Positions 28,335-38,054 of a stretch of DNA of 42,382 nt are shown here, one piece after another; positions within the stretch are counted from its first letter, which is position 1, and each line of letters begins with the position of its first letter. Position numbers and translations under genes: made by a program. The stretch is from assembly GCF_016735695.1 (NCBI RefSeq), contig NZ_JAERQD010000051.1:1-42382 (forward strand), written 5' to 3'. The stretch is from Microvirga zambiensis WSM3693. Lineage in GTDB: Bacteria; Pseudomonadota; Alphaproteobacteria; Rhizobiales; Beijerinckiaceae. Under the pieces are notes generated by a model, which worked only from the letters and a program-made list of their open reading frames with translations, had not been told where the DNA came from and searched no databases.

Positions 28335-28676
28335 TCACGCACGGGGGTGGCGATCGACGCAGTCGTCATCCAGGAGGTCGTGAAAGCTGATCCGGATCCG
28401 GCTGGTGTGACGGGTCGTGTCGGCCGCAGCCCCGAGGCCGATCAGGGCATTCATCTCGCCCACGAGACAACCACTACCGTCTGCAGACCTGAGCCGGACC
28501 TGGCGATGCCGGACATGCGCCTCGAATTCGTTGAGGAGGCACAGCGTAGCGGGATCGATGTCGATATCGACGCGGCCGAAGCGCTTGCCGTCTCCGCCGG
28601 TCGCCACTTCGAAGCCCGCCAGAAGATGGTGGAACTCCGCCGGCCATTCGACGATGGGATTTTGAGTGTGCGGCAT
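28335..28676 (-). CDS. Hypothetical orphan protein
   Basis: A 113-residue protein of unknown function. I do not recognise a domain. Codons in this frame end mostly in G or C and the protein has a regular mix of residues (RVDIDIDPATLCLLNEFEAHVR, then NALIGLG), so it looks like a real gene and not a shadow. It points away from dnaG and converges with the iron permease gene, 49 bases apart. The ribosome site before ATG 28676 is poor, so the start is uncertain. Confidence 0.55.
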   Translation of the reverse strand: MPHTQNPIVEWPAEFHHLLAGFEVATGGDGKRFGRVDIDIDPATLCLLNEFEAHVRHRQVRLRSADGSGCLVGEMNALIGLGAAADTTRHTSRIRISFHDLLDDDCVDRHPRA

Positions 28677-28887
28677 GGATGGCCCTGAGCTTGGACATTC
28701 CTTTCACGGGAAAGGCTCCTAATCGATTCAAGCGACGGCTACGCTTCACGGTTCCATCGGCTTCGGCCTTGAAGACAAAATCAGGGCCGGTCCTGTGGAT
28801 TGCGGGCACAGAAAAGCGTGGCTTTGGGTTTTTAACCTCGCGGCAGCCGCTCTAGTTTAAGGAGCAGGTTTGGAGATTTAACGCCTC

Positions 28888-30780
28888 GTGCGCTACCCGC
28901 CCCAGATCCTCGAAGAGATCCGCGCCCGGCTGCCGACCTCGGCAGTCGTCGGCAAGCGCGTGCGCCTGAAGAAGGCGGGGCGGGAATGGAAGGGGCTCTC
29001 TCCGTTCAATGCGGAGAAGACGCCGAGTTTCTACGTCAACGACCAGAAGCAGTTCTACCATTGCTTCTCTTCCGGCAAGCACGGCGACATCTTCACCTTC
29101 CTCATGGAGACGGAAGGGCTGTCCTTTCCCGAGGCCGTCGAGCGGCTTGCCGGCGAAGCGGGCGTCCCCCTGCCCAAGCTCTCCCGCGAGGACCGGGAAG
29201 AAGAGGTCAAGCGCAAGAGCCTCCATGACGTCATGGAGATGGCGGCGGAGTTCTTCGAATCCTCCCTCCAGGGCCGCTTCGGCGCCAAGGCGCGGGATTA
29301 TCTGGCCGGGCGGGCCCTATCCCGCGACACGCAGGTGCGCTTCCGCATCGGCTATGCGCCGCCCGAGCGCTTTGCCCTGCGCGACCATCTCGCCGGCAAG
29401 GGCGTGACCATCGAGATGATGGAGGAGGCAGGCCTCGTGATCACCGGCCAGGACGTGAAGATTCCCTACGACCGCTTCCGCGACCGGGTCATGTTCCCGA
29501 TCTGCGATCTTCGCGGCCGGGTCGTCGCCTTCGGCGGACGGGCGATGAGCGCCGACGTGCCGGCGAAGTATCTCAACTCCCCCGACACGCCGCTCTTCAA
29601 CAAGGGACGGCTTCTCTACAATTATCACTTCGCCCGTCAGCCCGCCCATGACCGGGGCACGGTAATCGCGGTCGAGGGCTATGTGGACGTGATTTCCTTG
29701 AGCGTGGCGGGCTTTCCTCATGCGGTCGCGCCGCTCGGCACGGCGCTGACCGAGGACCAGCTCACGCTGCTCTGGCGCCTCGCCGAGGAGCCGATCCTCT
29801 GCTTCGACGGCGACAAGGCCGGGCAGCGGGCGGCCTACCGGGCTCTCGACGTGGCCCTGCCGAACCTGACGGCCGGCAAATCCCTGCGCTTCGCCATGCT
29901 GCCGGAGGGGCAGGATCCCGACGACCTTGCCCGCGCCGGCGGCAGCGCCGCGGTCGAGCGGGTTCTCGCCTCGGCGCGGCCGCTCGTCGACGTGCTCTGG
30001 GCGCGCGAATTCGAGGCGGGACCGCTCGACACGCCCGAGCGGCGGGCGGCCTTGGAGCGGCGCCTGCGCGAATCACTTGCACTGATTCGCGATGAAACTC
30101 TCAAGCGATACTACCGGGAGGAGGTCGAAAGCCGCCTTTCGGCGCTCAGCCCCGACAACCGGGCGGGACGATTCAACCGCCAGGGTGGGGGCCAAAGGCG
30201 CGACTTCCAGCGCCCCCAGGCGATGACGCCGAGCGCCCGCCTGAGCGTGTCGCCGCTGCTCGCCCGCAACCCGCTCTTTGTCGGCAACACCGGGGAAAGT
30301 CCGCGAGAAGGGATGATTCTCGGCACGTTCCTGATTCATCCGGAACTCGTTCAAAATCACGTGGAAACCCTTGCGGATCTTGAACTTGAGGGTCGGTCCA
30401 CCCAAATGGTGCGCAGTCTCCTGCTCGATGGAGCGGCGAGCGGCGAACCAGCCGATCCGGCGGTCATGAAGGCTCGGCTGGAACGCGCCGGTCTGACGCC
30501 GGCAGCCGACAGGCTGATGGCTCTGGTTCGTCCCGGGGACCGGTGGATGCTCGATCCGCATGCGGATCCGTTGCGGCTTGAGGACGCATTGAGGCAAGCC
30601 ATCACCTTGCATCGCCGCGCACGCACGTTACATAGCGAACTTCGAGCTGCCGAGCGCGCACTCGCCGAAGAGGACAATGAGGCCAATCTCGCCTGGCTGC
30701 GGGAGGTCCAAAACCAGCTGTCCTCCGTCGAAGGTGCCGAGGCCGATACGGACAATGCAGGGACTCTCGGGGGTCACTGA
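28888..30780 (+). CDS. dnaG: DNA primase with degenerate zinc finger
   Basis: A 630-residue primase that makes RNA primers at the replication fork for DnaB helicase and DNA polymerase III. It has an N-terminal CHC2-type domain (~30-95), a Toprim catalytic core with AVEGYVDVIS near 258 and CFDGDKAGQRAA near 310, and a C-terminal helicase-binding region. The zinc finger is unusual: of the four classical ligands only Cys59 remains, the others being Ser38, Asn41 and Ser62. The start is GTG 28888, since an in-frame TAA lies just upstream at 28879-28881. GGAG is twelve bases away. It lies 192 bases before rpoD, the usual macromolecular-synthesis pairing. Confidence 0.96.
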   Translation: MRYPPQILEEIRARLPTSAVVGKRVRLKKAGREWKGLSPFNAEKTPSFYVNDQKQFYHCFSSGKHGDIFTFLMETEGLSFPEAVERLAGEAGVPLPKLSREDREEEVKRKSLHDVMEMAAEFFESSLQGRFGAKARDYLAGRALSRDTQVRFRIGYAPPERFALRDHLAGKGVTIEMMEEAGLVITGQDVKIPYDRFRDRVMFPICDLRGRVVAFGGRAMSADVPAKYLNSPDTPLFNKGRLLYNYHFARQPAHDRGTVIAVEGYVDVISLSVAGFPHAVAPLGTALTEDQLTLLWRLAEEPILCFDGDKAGQRAAYRALDVALPNLTAGKSLRFAMLPEGQDPDDLARAGGSAAVERVLASARPLVDVLWAREFEAGPLDTPERRAALERRLRESLALIRDETLKRYYREEVESRLSALSPDNRAGRFNRQGGGQRRDFQRPQAMTPSARLSVSPLLARNPLFVGNTGESPREGMILGTFLIHPELVQNHVETLADLELEGRSTQMVRSLLLDGAASGEPADPAVMKARLERAGLTPAADRLMALVRPGDRWMLDPHADPLRLEDALRQAITLHRRARTLHSELRAAERALAEEDNEANLAWLREVQNQLSSVEGAEADTDNAGTLGGH

Positions 30781-30807
30781 TGTCTCACACGTCAGGGTGC
30801 GGCAGGC

Positions 30808-30824
30808 AGGGCGGCTGCCGCCCT
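30808..30824 (+). terminator. Hairpin between dnaG and rpoD
   Basis: AGGGCGG (30808-30814) pairs with CCGCCCT (30818-30824) around CTG, 28 bases after the dnaG stop. It lacks a T run, so it is more likely a processing or attenuation hairpin than a full stop. Confidence 0.35.
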
Positions 30825-30844
30825 CTGAGCAGGGGATGGTTAAC

Positions 30845-30873
30845 GGTTAGTCAAGCGACTCGCTGTTTATAGT
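30845..30873 (+). promoter_or_regulatory. Possible rpoD promoter
   Basis: TATAGT at 30868-30873 could be a -10 box; upstream GGTTAG (30845-30850) at 17-base spacing is a poor -35. It would give rpoD its own transcript separate from dnaG. Confidence 0.3.
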
Positions 30874-30972
30874 TGGGATGATTTCGGGTGGCAGAGCCCT
30901 CAGGCTTGCCGCCCATTCGCGCATCGCAGGTCCTGTAGGGCGGATCGGCGGCGCGCTGGAGTTGAGCAAAGC

Positions 30973-32970
<1,998 letters not shown>

Positions 32971-32980
32971 AGCAAGTTCA

Positions 32981-33008
32981 AAAGGCGGGTCTCGGACCCG
33001 CCTTTTTT
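32981..33008 (+). terminator. Rho-independent terminator of rpoD
   Basis: An 11-bp stem, AAAGGCGGGTC (32981-32991) / GACCCGCCTTT (32995-33005) around TCG, is followed by more T to 33008. It also stands at the end of the converging MgtC-like gene, whose stop is at 33029. Confidence 0.9.
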
Positions 33009-33028
33009 CATGTGGGCGGGCGTTCCCG

Positions 33029-34287
33029 TCAGCCGAAGAAGGCGAAGGCCGCACCGCCCGCCGCGATCGCTGCGGCGCTCGCAGCCGACACGATCCAGCC
33101 GGCCTTCATTCCCCCTAAGCTCACCGTCATTCCGGCCTTCACGATGGTGTTCACCGCTGCGGCAATGCCGATGCCGAGCGCTGCGGTGGCGATCGTAATG
33201 CCGCTGTTCGCCAGACGGGCGAGCGAAAGCGTGATGGCGTCCACGTCGGCGATGCCGGAGAGGATCGCCAGAACGGTGATGCCGGCATCGCCCACGGAGG
33301 TGCTGATCACTTTCGCCAGAAGGCTGATCACGGCGATCAGGCCTGCGAGCTTCAGCGCGGTGCCGAGCTCGAAGGGGCTTTTCATGGACAGCTGCGGATG
33401 CTCGCTGTTTCCTCTTCCATGGGTGAAGAAGAGCAGGCCCGCGGTTGCGATCATCACGAGACCTGCCGCGCCGAGGGGCCATGCGAGCGGCAGAAGCAGT
33501 TCGCGGTTCAGGGCGCTCGCGATGACCAGCACGCGGGCGACCATCACTGAGCCCGACAACAGGATCCCGCCGGCCAGCAGCGGGCTCGCCTCCGGATGCT
33601 CGCGCGCCATGCGGGAGAGGGTAACGGTGGTTGCGGTGGAGGAGGCGAGGCCGCCGGCAAGGGCGGCGAGCGCGACGCCGGCCTGACTGCCCATGATCTT
33701 CACGGCGATGTATCGGCGAAGGACACCGCCGCGATGATGATGGCGAGCAGCCAGATCTCCGCCGGGTTGACCGAATCCCAAGGATCGACCGTCCGGTCCG
33801 GCAGGAGCGGCAGCGCGAGGAACGTCATCGCGAGCAGGATCAGAGCGGATCGGATCTCGAGCCATGTCAGCCGCCGCAGCCATTGATGGAGCGGGCGCTT
33901 CAGCGCCAGGATGAGCGTGACGGCGACGCCTGCCGCAATCGCGACCTGGAGCTCGCCAAGCACGGCATAGGCGCCGAGAGCGAAGGTGATCAGCCCGGCC
34001 ACGACCCCGGTGACGCTGAAATTGCCCTCGGCCTTCGCCTCGAGCCAGGAAAATGCACTGAAGGCGAGGGAAAAGCCGAGAAAGGAGAGGGCGAGGAAGA
34101 CCGGGCTGGTATGGTTCGTCAGGACCGCCGAGAGGGCACCGAGCAGGGCAACCAGCGTGTAGGTGCGCAGGCCCGCCGTACGCTCCCCCTCCGCCTCCTT
34201 CCGGTGCTGCCAGCCGCGTTCCAGGCCGATCAGCAGGCCGATGGCGAGGGCGACCGCCAGGCGAAAGAAGAGAGAGGTGTCGTCCAT
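33029..34287 (-). pseudogene. MgtC/SapB-DUF4010 membrane protein gene with a one-base frameshift
   Basis: Two frames on the minus strand together encode one family protein. From ATG 34287 the first ~190 residues form the MgtC/SapB-like half (FFRLAVALAIGLLIGLERGWQHR) and run to VSFA, then hit a stop at 33700. The other frame continues at once with YIAVKIMGSQAGVALAALAGGLASS, the DUF4010 half, down to 33029. Adding one G near 33714-33715 (GCCGATACATC to GCCGGATACATC) restores a protein of about 419 residues, the normal family length. Both halves keep good coding character, so the lesion is recent or a sequencing error. The intact family is an inner-membrane protein of uncertain function. It may remain as two separate polypeptides if real. 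Confidence 0.85.
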
Positions 34288-34409
34288 CCGGCTTTTTGCC
34301 CTCCACGCCCTTTGATCGTGCTCCCCCGGTTCATATTATGGCCAAGCTTGGGACGGCAAGGCCAGACCGATCCGTTGGGGCGGGTGCTTTGCTTCCGCCC
34401 GCCGCCATT

Positions 34410-34432
34410 ATACCAGGGGCTTGATACCAGGG
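34410..34432. repeat. Short direct repeat ATACCAGGG before lrgA
   Basis: ATACCAGGG occurs at 34410-34418 and again at 34424-34432, 14 bases apart, 46 bases upstream of the lrgA-like start. Tandem half-sites of this kind can bind an activator, but nothing else supports it. Confidence 0.3.
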
Positions 34433-34477
34433 ATTTGGTGCCCGGGTTGCCGCGCGTCCGGATTGAGAGGCATTGCC

Positions 34478-34873
34478 ATGATCATCGGCCTGACCGTCAT
34501 CCTCCTCTGCCAGCTTCTCGGCGAGGTCGTCGCCCGCGGGCTCGGCTGGCCGCTGCCCGGTCCCGTGCTCGGGATGCTTTTTCTTCTCGTTTTCTTGGGC
34601 CTGCGCGACAGGGTCGCGAAGAAGGTGCCCGAACTCGGCAAGCCTCTCGACGCGACGGGCAAGGGGTTGCTGGCGCATCTCTCTCTTCTCTTCATCCCGG
34701 CGAGCGTCGGGGTGGTTCAGCGCCTCGATGTGCTGGCGGATTACGGCGTCGGTCTCGCCATCGCGCTCGTCGCATCGACCTTCGTGACGCTGGTCGTAAC
34801 GGTGGTGACCTTCGTCGTGGTATCGCGCCTGAGCGGCTCGACGATGGATGCGGAGGCCGGAACCCGTGACTGA
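34478..34873 (+). CDS. CidA/LrgA-family membrane protein
   Basis: A 131-residue membrane protein with four likely helices, of the holin-like CidA/LrgA family. Typical features are the LLGEVVARGLGWPLPGPVLGMLFLL segment and LLFIPASVGVV. In Staphylococcus these proteins influence murein hydrolase activity and export of small metabolites; other members help exchange pyruvate or glycolate. ATG 34478 is preferred because GAGAGG lies upstream and it begins at the first helix. The next gene, lrgB-like, starts within its last eight bases, so the two are one operon. Confidence 0.9.
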   Translation: MIIGLTVILLCQLLGEVVARGLGWPLPGPVLGMLFLLVFLGLRDRVAKKVPELGKPLDATGKGLLAHLSLLFIPASVGVVQRLDVLADYGVGLAIALVASTFVTLVVTVVTFVVVSRLSGSTMDAEAGTRD

Positions 34874-35588
34874 CCAGGCCTTCTCCCTCTGGGTCTATCT
34901 CTCGCAGACGCCGCTGCTCTGGCTCGTCGTGACGCTGTCGGCCTATGTGATTGCGGACCGCATCTCGCAGGCCTTCAGGCGCCATCCGATCTTCAATCCG
35001 GTTCTGATGTCGGTCATTGCCGTCGCGCTCGTGCTGTGGGCGACGCGCACATCCTATCCCGTCTATTTCGAGGGCGCGAAATTCGTGCACTTCCTGCTCG
35101 GCCCCGCGACCGTGGCACTGGCTATTCCGCTCTACGAGAACCGGCACATCGTGCTGCGCTCCATCGTGCCGATGATGGTGGCGCTCGTGGTCGGCTCGGT
35201 CACGGCCATCGTCTCTGCCGTGAGCATCGCGCAGCTCTTCGGCATGCCCAATTCCATCCTCATTTCGCTCGCGCCGAAATCCGTCACGGCGCCGGTCGGC
35301 ATGGGCATCACGGAAGCGCTCGGCGGCGATCCGGCTCTCACCGCGATTCTCGTCATGCTGACCGGCGTCACAGGATCGATCATGGTGACGCCATTGATGA
35401 ATGCCTTGCGCATGAACGACTGGCGCGCGCGGGGCTTCGCGGTGGGGCTCGCCTCGCACGGCATCGGGACGGCGCGCGCGTTTCAGGTCAATTCGCTCGC
35501 CGGCACCTTTGCCGGCATCGCCATGGGCCTCAACGCTCTCGTCACCGCGCTGCTTCTGCCGCTCGTGCTGAAGTTGTTGCTGGATTAG
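34866..35588 (+). CDS. LrgB-family membrane protein
   Basis: A 240-residue membrane protein with six or more helices, partner of the LrgA/CidA-type protein. The core carries the family pattern LAPKSVTAPVGMGITEALGGDPALTA and GLASHGIGTARAFQ. The start is GTG 34866, eight bases inside the lrgA-like gene, with GGAGG nine bases upstream. The longer frame from 34848 begins inside that ribosome site and is less likely. The pair probably makes one membrane complex that moves a small carboxylate or controls envelope turnover; no regulator such as LytS/LytR is adjacent. Confidence 0.92.
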   Translation: MTDQAFSLWVYLSQTPLLWLVVTLSAYVIADRISQAFRRHPIFNPVLMSVIAVALVLWATRTSYPVYFEGAKFVHFLLGPATVALAIPLYENRHIVLRSIVPMMVALVVGSVTAIVSAVSIAQLFGMPNSILISLAPKSVTAPVGMGITEALGGDPALTAILVMLTGVTGSIMVTPLMNALRMNDWRARGFAVGLASHGIGTARAFQVNSLAGTFAGIAMGLNALVTALLLPLVLKLLLD

Positions 35589-35654
35589 CCCAAGTTGCGC
35601 ATTTGCGGATCGCAGTCCTATGATGCGCGCCGCTGCGTCGACGGAGCGAGATTG

Positions 35655-36137
35655 ATGACCGACACCGTGTCCTCCAGGAAATCGACAAAGGTCGCAAAGA
35701 AGGCTGCGCCGAAGACATCGATCGCGAAAGCGTCGGAGCCGAAGCTGCTCTCCGGCGGCAATCCGCAGATCGCGAAGGGTTACGGCGATGCGCCCGTGCA
35801 GGCCTATATCGCGGCCATGCCGGGCTGGAAGAGCGAGGTCGGGCGCCGCATCGATGCGCTTATCGTACGCGTGGTTCCCGAGGTGAACAAAGCCGTGAAA
35901 TGGAACTCGCCGTTCTACGGCGTCGAGGGCCAGGGCTGGTTCCTCAGCTTTCATTGCTTTGCAAAATACATCAAGGTGGCGTTCTTCCGCGGCACCTCGC
36001 TGCAGCCGTTGCCTCCCGGCGCGTCGAAGCAGAAGGAAGTGCGCTACCTCGACATCTACGAAGGTGATGGGGTCGACGACGCTCAGCTCACTGACTGGGT
36101 GAAACAGGCGAGCCAATTGCCCGGCGAACGGATGTGA
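35655..36137 (+). CDS. DUF1801-family protein (first of two)
   Basis: A 160-residue protein whose first ~40 residues are Lys/Ala-rich and probably disordered. The DUF1801 domain follows (residues ~55-150): VQAYIAAMPGWKSEVGRRIDALI, VKWNSPFYG, FLSFHCFAKYIKVAFFRG, then a short acidic tail. This fold is related to frataxin-like and YdhG-type proteins; its function is unknown. ATG 35655 has GGAG nine bases upstream. The next DUF1801 gene begins at or just after its stop, so the two share an operon. Confidence 0.85.
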   Translation: MTDTVSSRKSTKVAKKAAPKTSIAKASEPKLLSGGNPQIAKGYGDAPVQAYIAAMPGWKSEVGRRIDALIVRVVPEVNKAVKWNSPFYGVEGQGWFLSFHCFAKYIKVAFFRGTSLQPLPPGASKQKEVRYLDIYEGDGVDDAQLTDWVKQASQLPGERM

Positions 36138-36145
36138 GTGGCGAT

Positions 36146-36610
36146 ATGAAGAAAGCGACAGCCATGGAGAAAAGCGACGTGACGGATGCCGGTGGAGAAG
36201 ACACGCCGTCTCAGCTGATCGATGCGAAGATCAAGGAGCTCGGCAACTGGCGGGGTGAAACGCTCGCTCGCATTCGCGCTCTCATCAGGCAGGCCGATCC
36301 CGAGGTGATCGAGGAGGTGAAGTGGCGCGGCGTTCCGGTGTGGTCGCATGGTGGGATCATCTGCACCGGCGAGACCTATAAGAGCGTCGTGAAGATGACC
36401 TTCGCCAAGGGCGCCTCGCTGGAGGATCCTGCACGCCTGTTCAACTCCAGCCTCGAAGGCAACACGCGGCGTGCCATCGACATCCGTGAAGACGAGACGA
36501 TCGACGAGGAGGCGCTGATGGCGCTCATCCGCGCGGCGGTCGCGTTGAACACGTCGAAGAAGGCCGCGGCTCGTTCCGTTCGCGGGAAGGCTGGCGCTCC
36601 GGCTCGGTGA
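36146..36610 (+). CDS. DUF1801-family protein (second of two)
   Basis: A 154-residue paralogue of the preceding gene. The shared core is visible as DPEVIEEVKWRGVPVWSHGGIICTGETYKSVVKMTFAKGASL, the same order of strands as in its neighbour (VKWNSPFYG ... IKVAFFRG). The N- and C-terminal tails are charged. The start is uncertain: GTG 36134 overlaps the previous stop (GTGA), ATG 36146 and ATG 36164 are also possible, none with a strong ribosome site. The two proteins are quite diverged, so the duplication is old or they were brought together. Confidence 0.82.
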   Translation: MKKATAMEKSDVTDAGGEDTPSQLIDAKIKELGNWRGETLARIRALIRQADPEVIEEVKWRGVPVWSHGGIICTGETYKSVVKMTFAKGASLEDPARLFNSSLEGNTRRAIDIREDETIDEEALMALIRAAVALNTSKKAAARSVRGKAGAPAR

Positions 36611-36616
36611 GACCCT

Positions 36617-36712
36617 CACGTCATGGCCGGGCTTGTCCCGGCCATCCCGATATGGTGAAACGCCGGCCTCAATCAATCGGGATCACCGGCACAAGGCCGG
36701 TGATGACGTGGT
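36617..36712. repeat. Palindromic intergenic repeat, GTCATGGC type, copy 2
   Basis: Outer arms CACGTCAT / ATGACGTG, then TGGCCGGG / CCCGGCCA, CCCGAT / ATCGGG, and TCACCGG / CCGGTGA. It has the same plan as 26922-27011 but different inner arm sequences. It lies between the second DUF1801 gene and the serine hydrolase and could end both converging transcripts. Confidence 0.8.
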
Positions 36713-36748
36713 ATGGCGCGTTACTAATGTTGAGAAGCGATCAGACAG

Positions 36749-37855
36749 CTAAAGCGGTCTCTCGGATGGCTTCGGATCGCTCGCTCCCAAACTGCCGGTC
36801 GTCTCGTTCTGTTTCGGCAGAAAGGCCGGCACGAGTCCATCCGTGACAAGCGCGTGAAGCTGCCCGACATAGTTGTCCTCGCGCGAAGGCTCGGTTGAGT
36901 TGGAGGTCATGACCACCGTCAGCCCGAGGCTTGGGATCACGTAGAGCATCTGCCCGCCGAAGCCCCAGGCGTAATAAGCCTGGTGACCGTGCATCTCGCG
37001 TAGGAACCAGCCATAGCCGTAACGGTCGCCGGTGAACGGCGAGGACGTGCGCGGCGTCCAGGATTCCCGGATCCAGTTCTCCGACACCACGCGCTTGCCG
37101 TGGATGATGCCGCCGAGCCGGTACATCTCGCCGAAGCGATGAAGGGCGCGCGGCGACAGCGCCATCTCGTTGCCGCCGAGAAAGATGCCCTGCGGATCGC
37201 GCGTCCACGGCGCTATCGTGATATCGAGCGGCTCGCCGAGCCAGTCGCGGGCAAGTTCCAGGGTGCTGCGCTTCGCGGCGCGCGTCAGCGCCGCCGAGAG
37301 CAGATGCGTGCTCCCCGTCGAATAGAGCATGCGCCCGCCGGGCTCGTCCACGAAGGGGCGCGAGAGCGCATAACGCACCCAGTTGCCGCTGCCGATCCAG
37401 GCGCCGTAATTGCGGCCCGAGGTACGTTCCAGCCCCGCCTGCATGGACAGAAGATGGCCGATCGTGACCTGCCGGATCCGCGCATCGGCATCGGGCGGAA
37501 TACTTTGCCCGAGGATCGATGCGACAGGCTGGTCGGTGCCCTTCAGCACGCCGCGCTCGATGGCCACGCCGACAAGTGCCGACATGATCGTCTTGGATGC
37601 CGACTTGATGTTCGTCGGCCGGTCGAACCGTGCCCCCTGCAGCGCCCGTTCCGCCAGCACCGCGCCGTTATGGGACACGATGAGCGAGCGGAGATTCGGA
37701 AGCGCCGCGGCGCGCTCCACAACCTCCTCGATCAGCGCCTTGTCGGGCGCAGGAGGAGGGGAGGCAGGCTGTGCGGACGCGATGCCGGCGAAGGTCAGCG
37801 CCAGGGCGAACGCCAATCCGGCTTTGGGTCGTGCGAAGCTTGAGAGGAGAGGCAT
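36749..37855 (-). CDS. Serine hydrolase, class C beta-lactamase/penicillin-binding family
   Basis: A 368-residue exported enzyme. A signal peptide covers residues 1-29 (hydrophobic core then GIASAQP). The catalytic SxxK is Ser85-Ala-Ser-Lys88, the second motif is YSTG near 178 (Tyr retained, third position not the usual Asn), and a late WGFGGQ stands where the KTG or HxG motif is expected. Relatives include esterases, D-aminopeptidases and class C beta-lactamases; sequence alone does not tell which, and a resistance role should not be assumed. It works in the periplasm. It is divergent from the symporter gene across a 199-bp gap. Confidence 0.88.
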   Translation of the reverse strand: MPLLSSFARPKAGLAFALALTFAGIASAQPASPPPAPDKALIEEVVERAAALPNLRSLIVSHNGAVLAERALQGARFDRPTNIKSASKTIMSALVGVAIERGVLKGTDQPVASILGQSIPPDADARIRQVTIGHLLSMQAGLERTSGRNYGAWIGSGNWVRYALSRPFVDEPGGRMLYSTGSTHLLSAALTRAAKRSTLELARDWLGEPLDITIAPWTRDPQGIFLGGNEMALSPRALHRFGEMYRLGGIIHGKRVVSENWIRESWTPRTSSPFTGDRYGYGWFLREMHGHQAYYAWGFGGQMLYVIPSLGLTVVMTSNSTEPSREDNYVGQLHALVTDGLVPAFLPKQNETTGSLGASDPKPSERPL

Positions 37856-38017
37856 GGAGGAGTTGGGATATCCAGTTGCTGTCGGTCAAGAACCGAGATG
37901 GATGGGCGTTCCGGACGGGCAACATCCTCACACGCCATCGTGAGCAGACTGCACCCATGCGGGCCTCCAGACCCTGCCCTGCGCCGACCGCAATTGAGCT
38001 TTCGCGCCGGAAGCGTT

Positions 38018-38032
38018 ATTTGCGCAACAAAT
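38018..38032. promoter_or_regulatory. Small dyad upstream of the symporter gene
   Basis: ATTTG (38018-38022) and CAAAT (38028-38032) flank CGCAA, 22 bases before the ATG at 38055. An AT-rich stretch follows. It might be an operator, but it is short. Confidence 0.3.
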
Positions 38033-38054
38033 TCGTGAATATAAGGCAATCAAC

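Noticed and set aside
36749..37855. Serine hydrolase as an antibiotic-resistance beta-lactamase
   Set aside because: The fold is shared with esterases and peptidases, and the second motif is YST rather than YxN, so a resistance claim is not supported.
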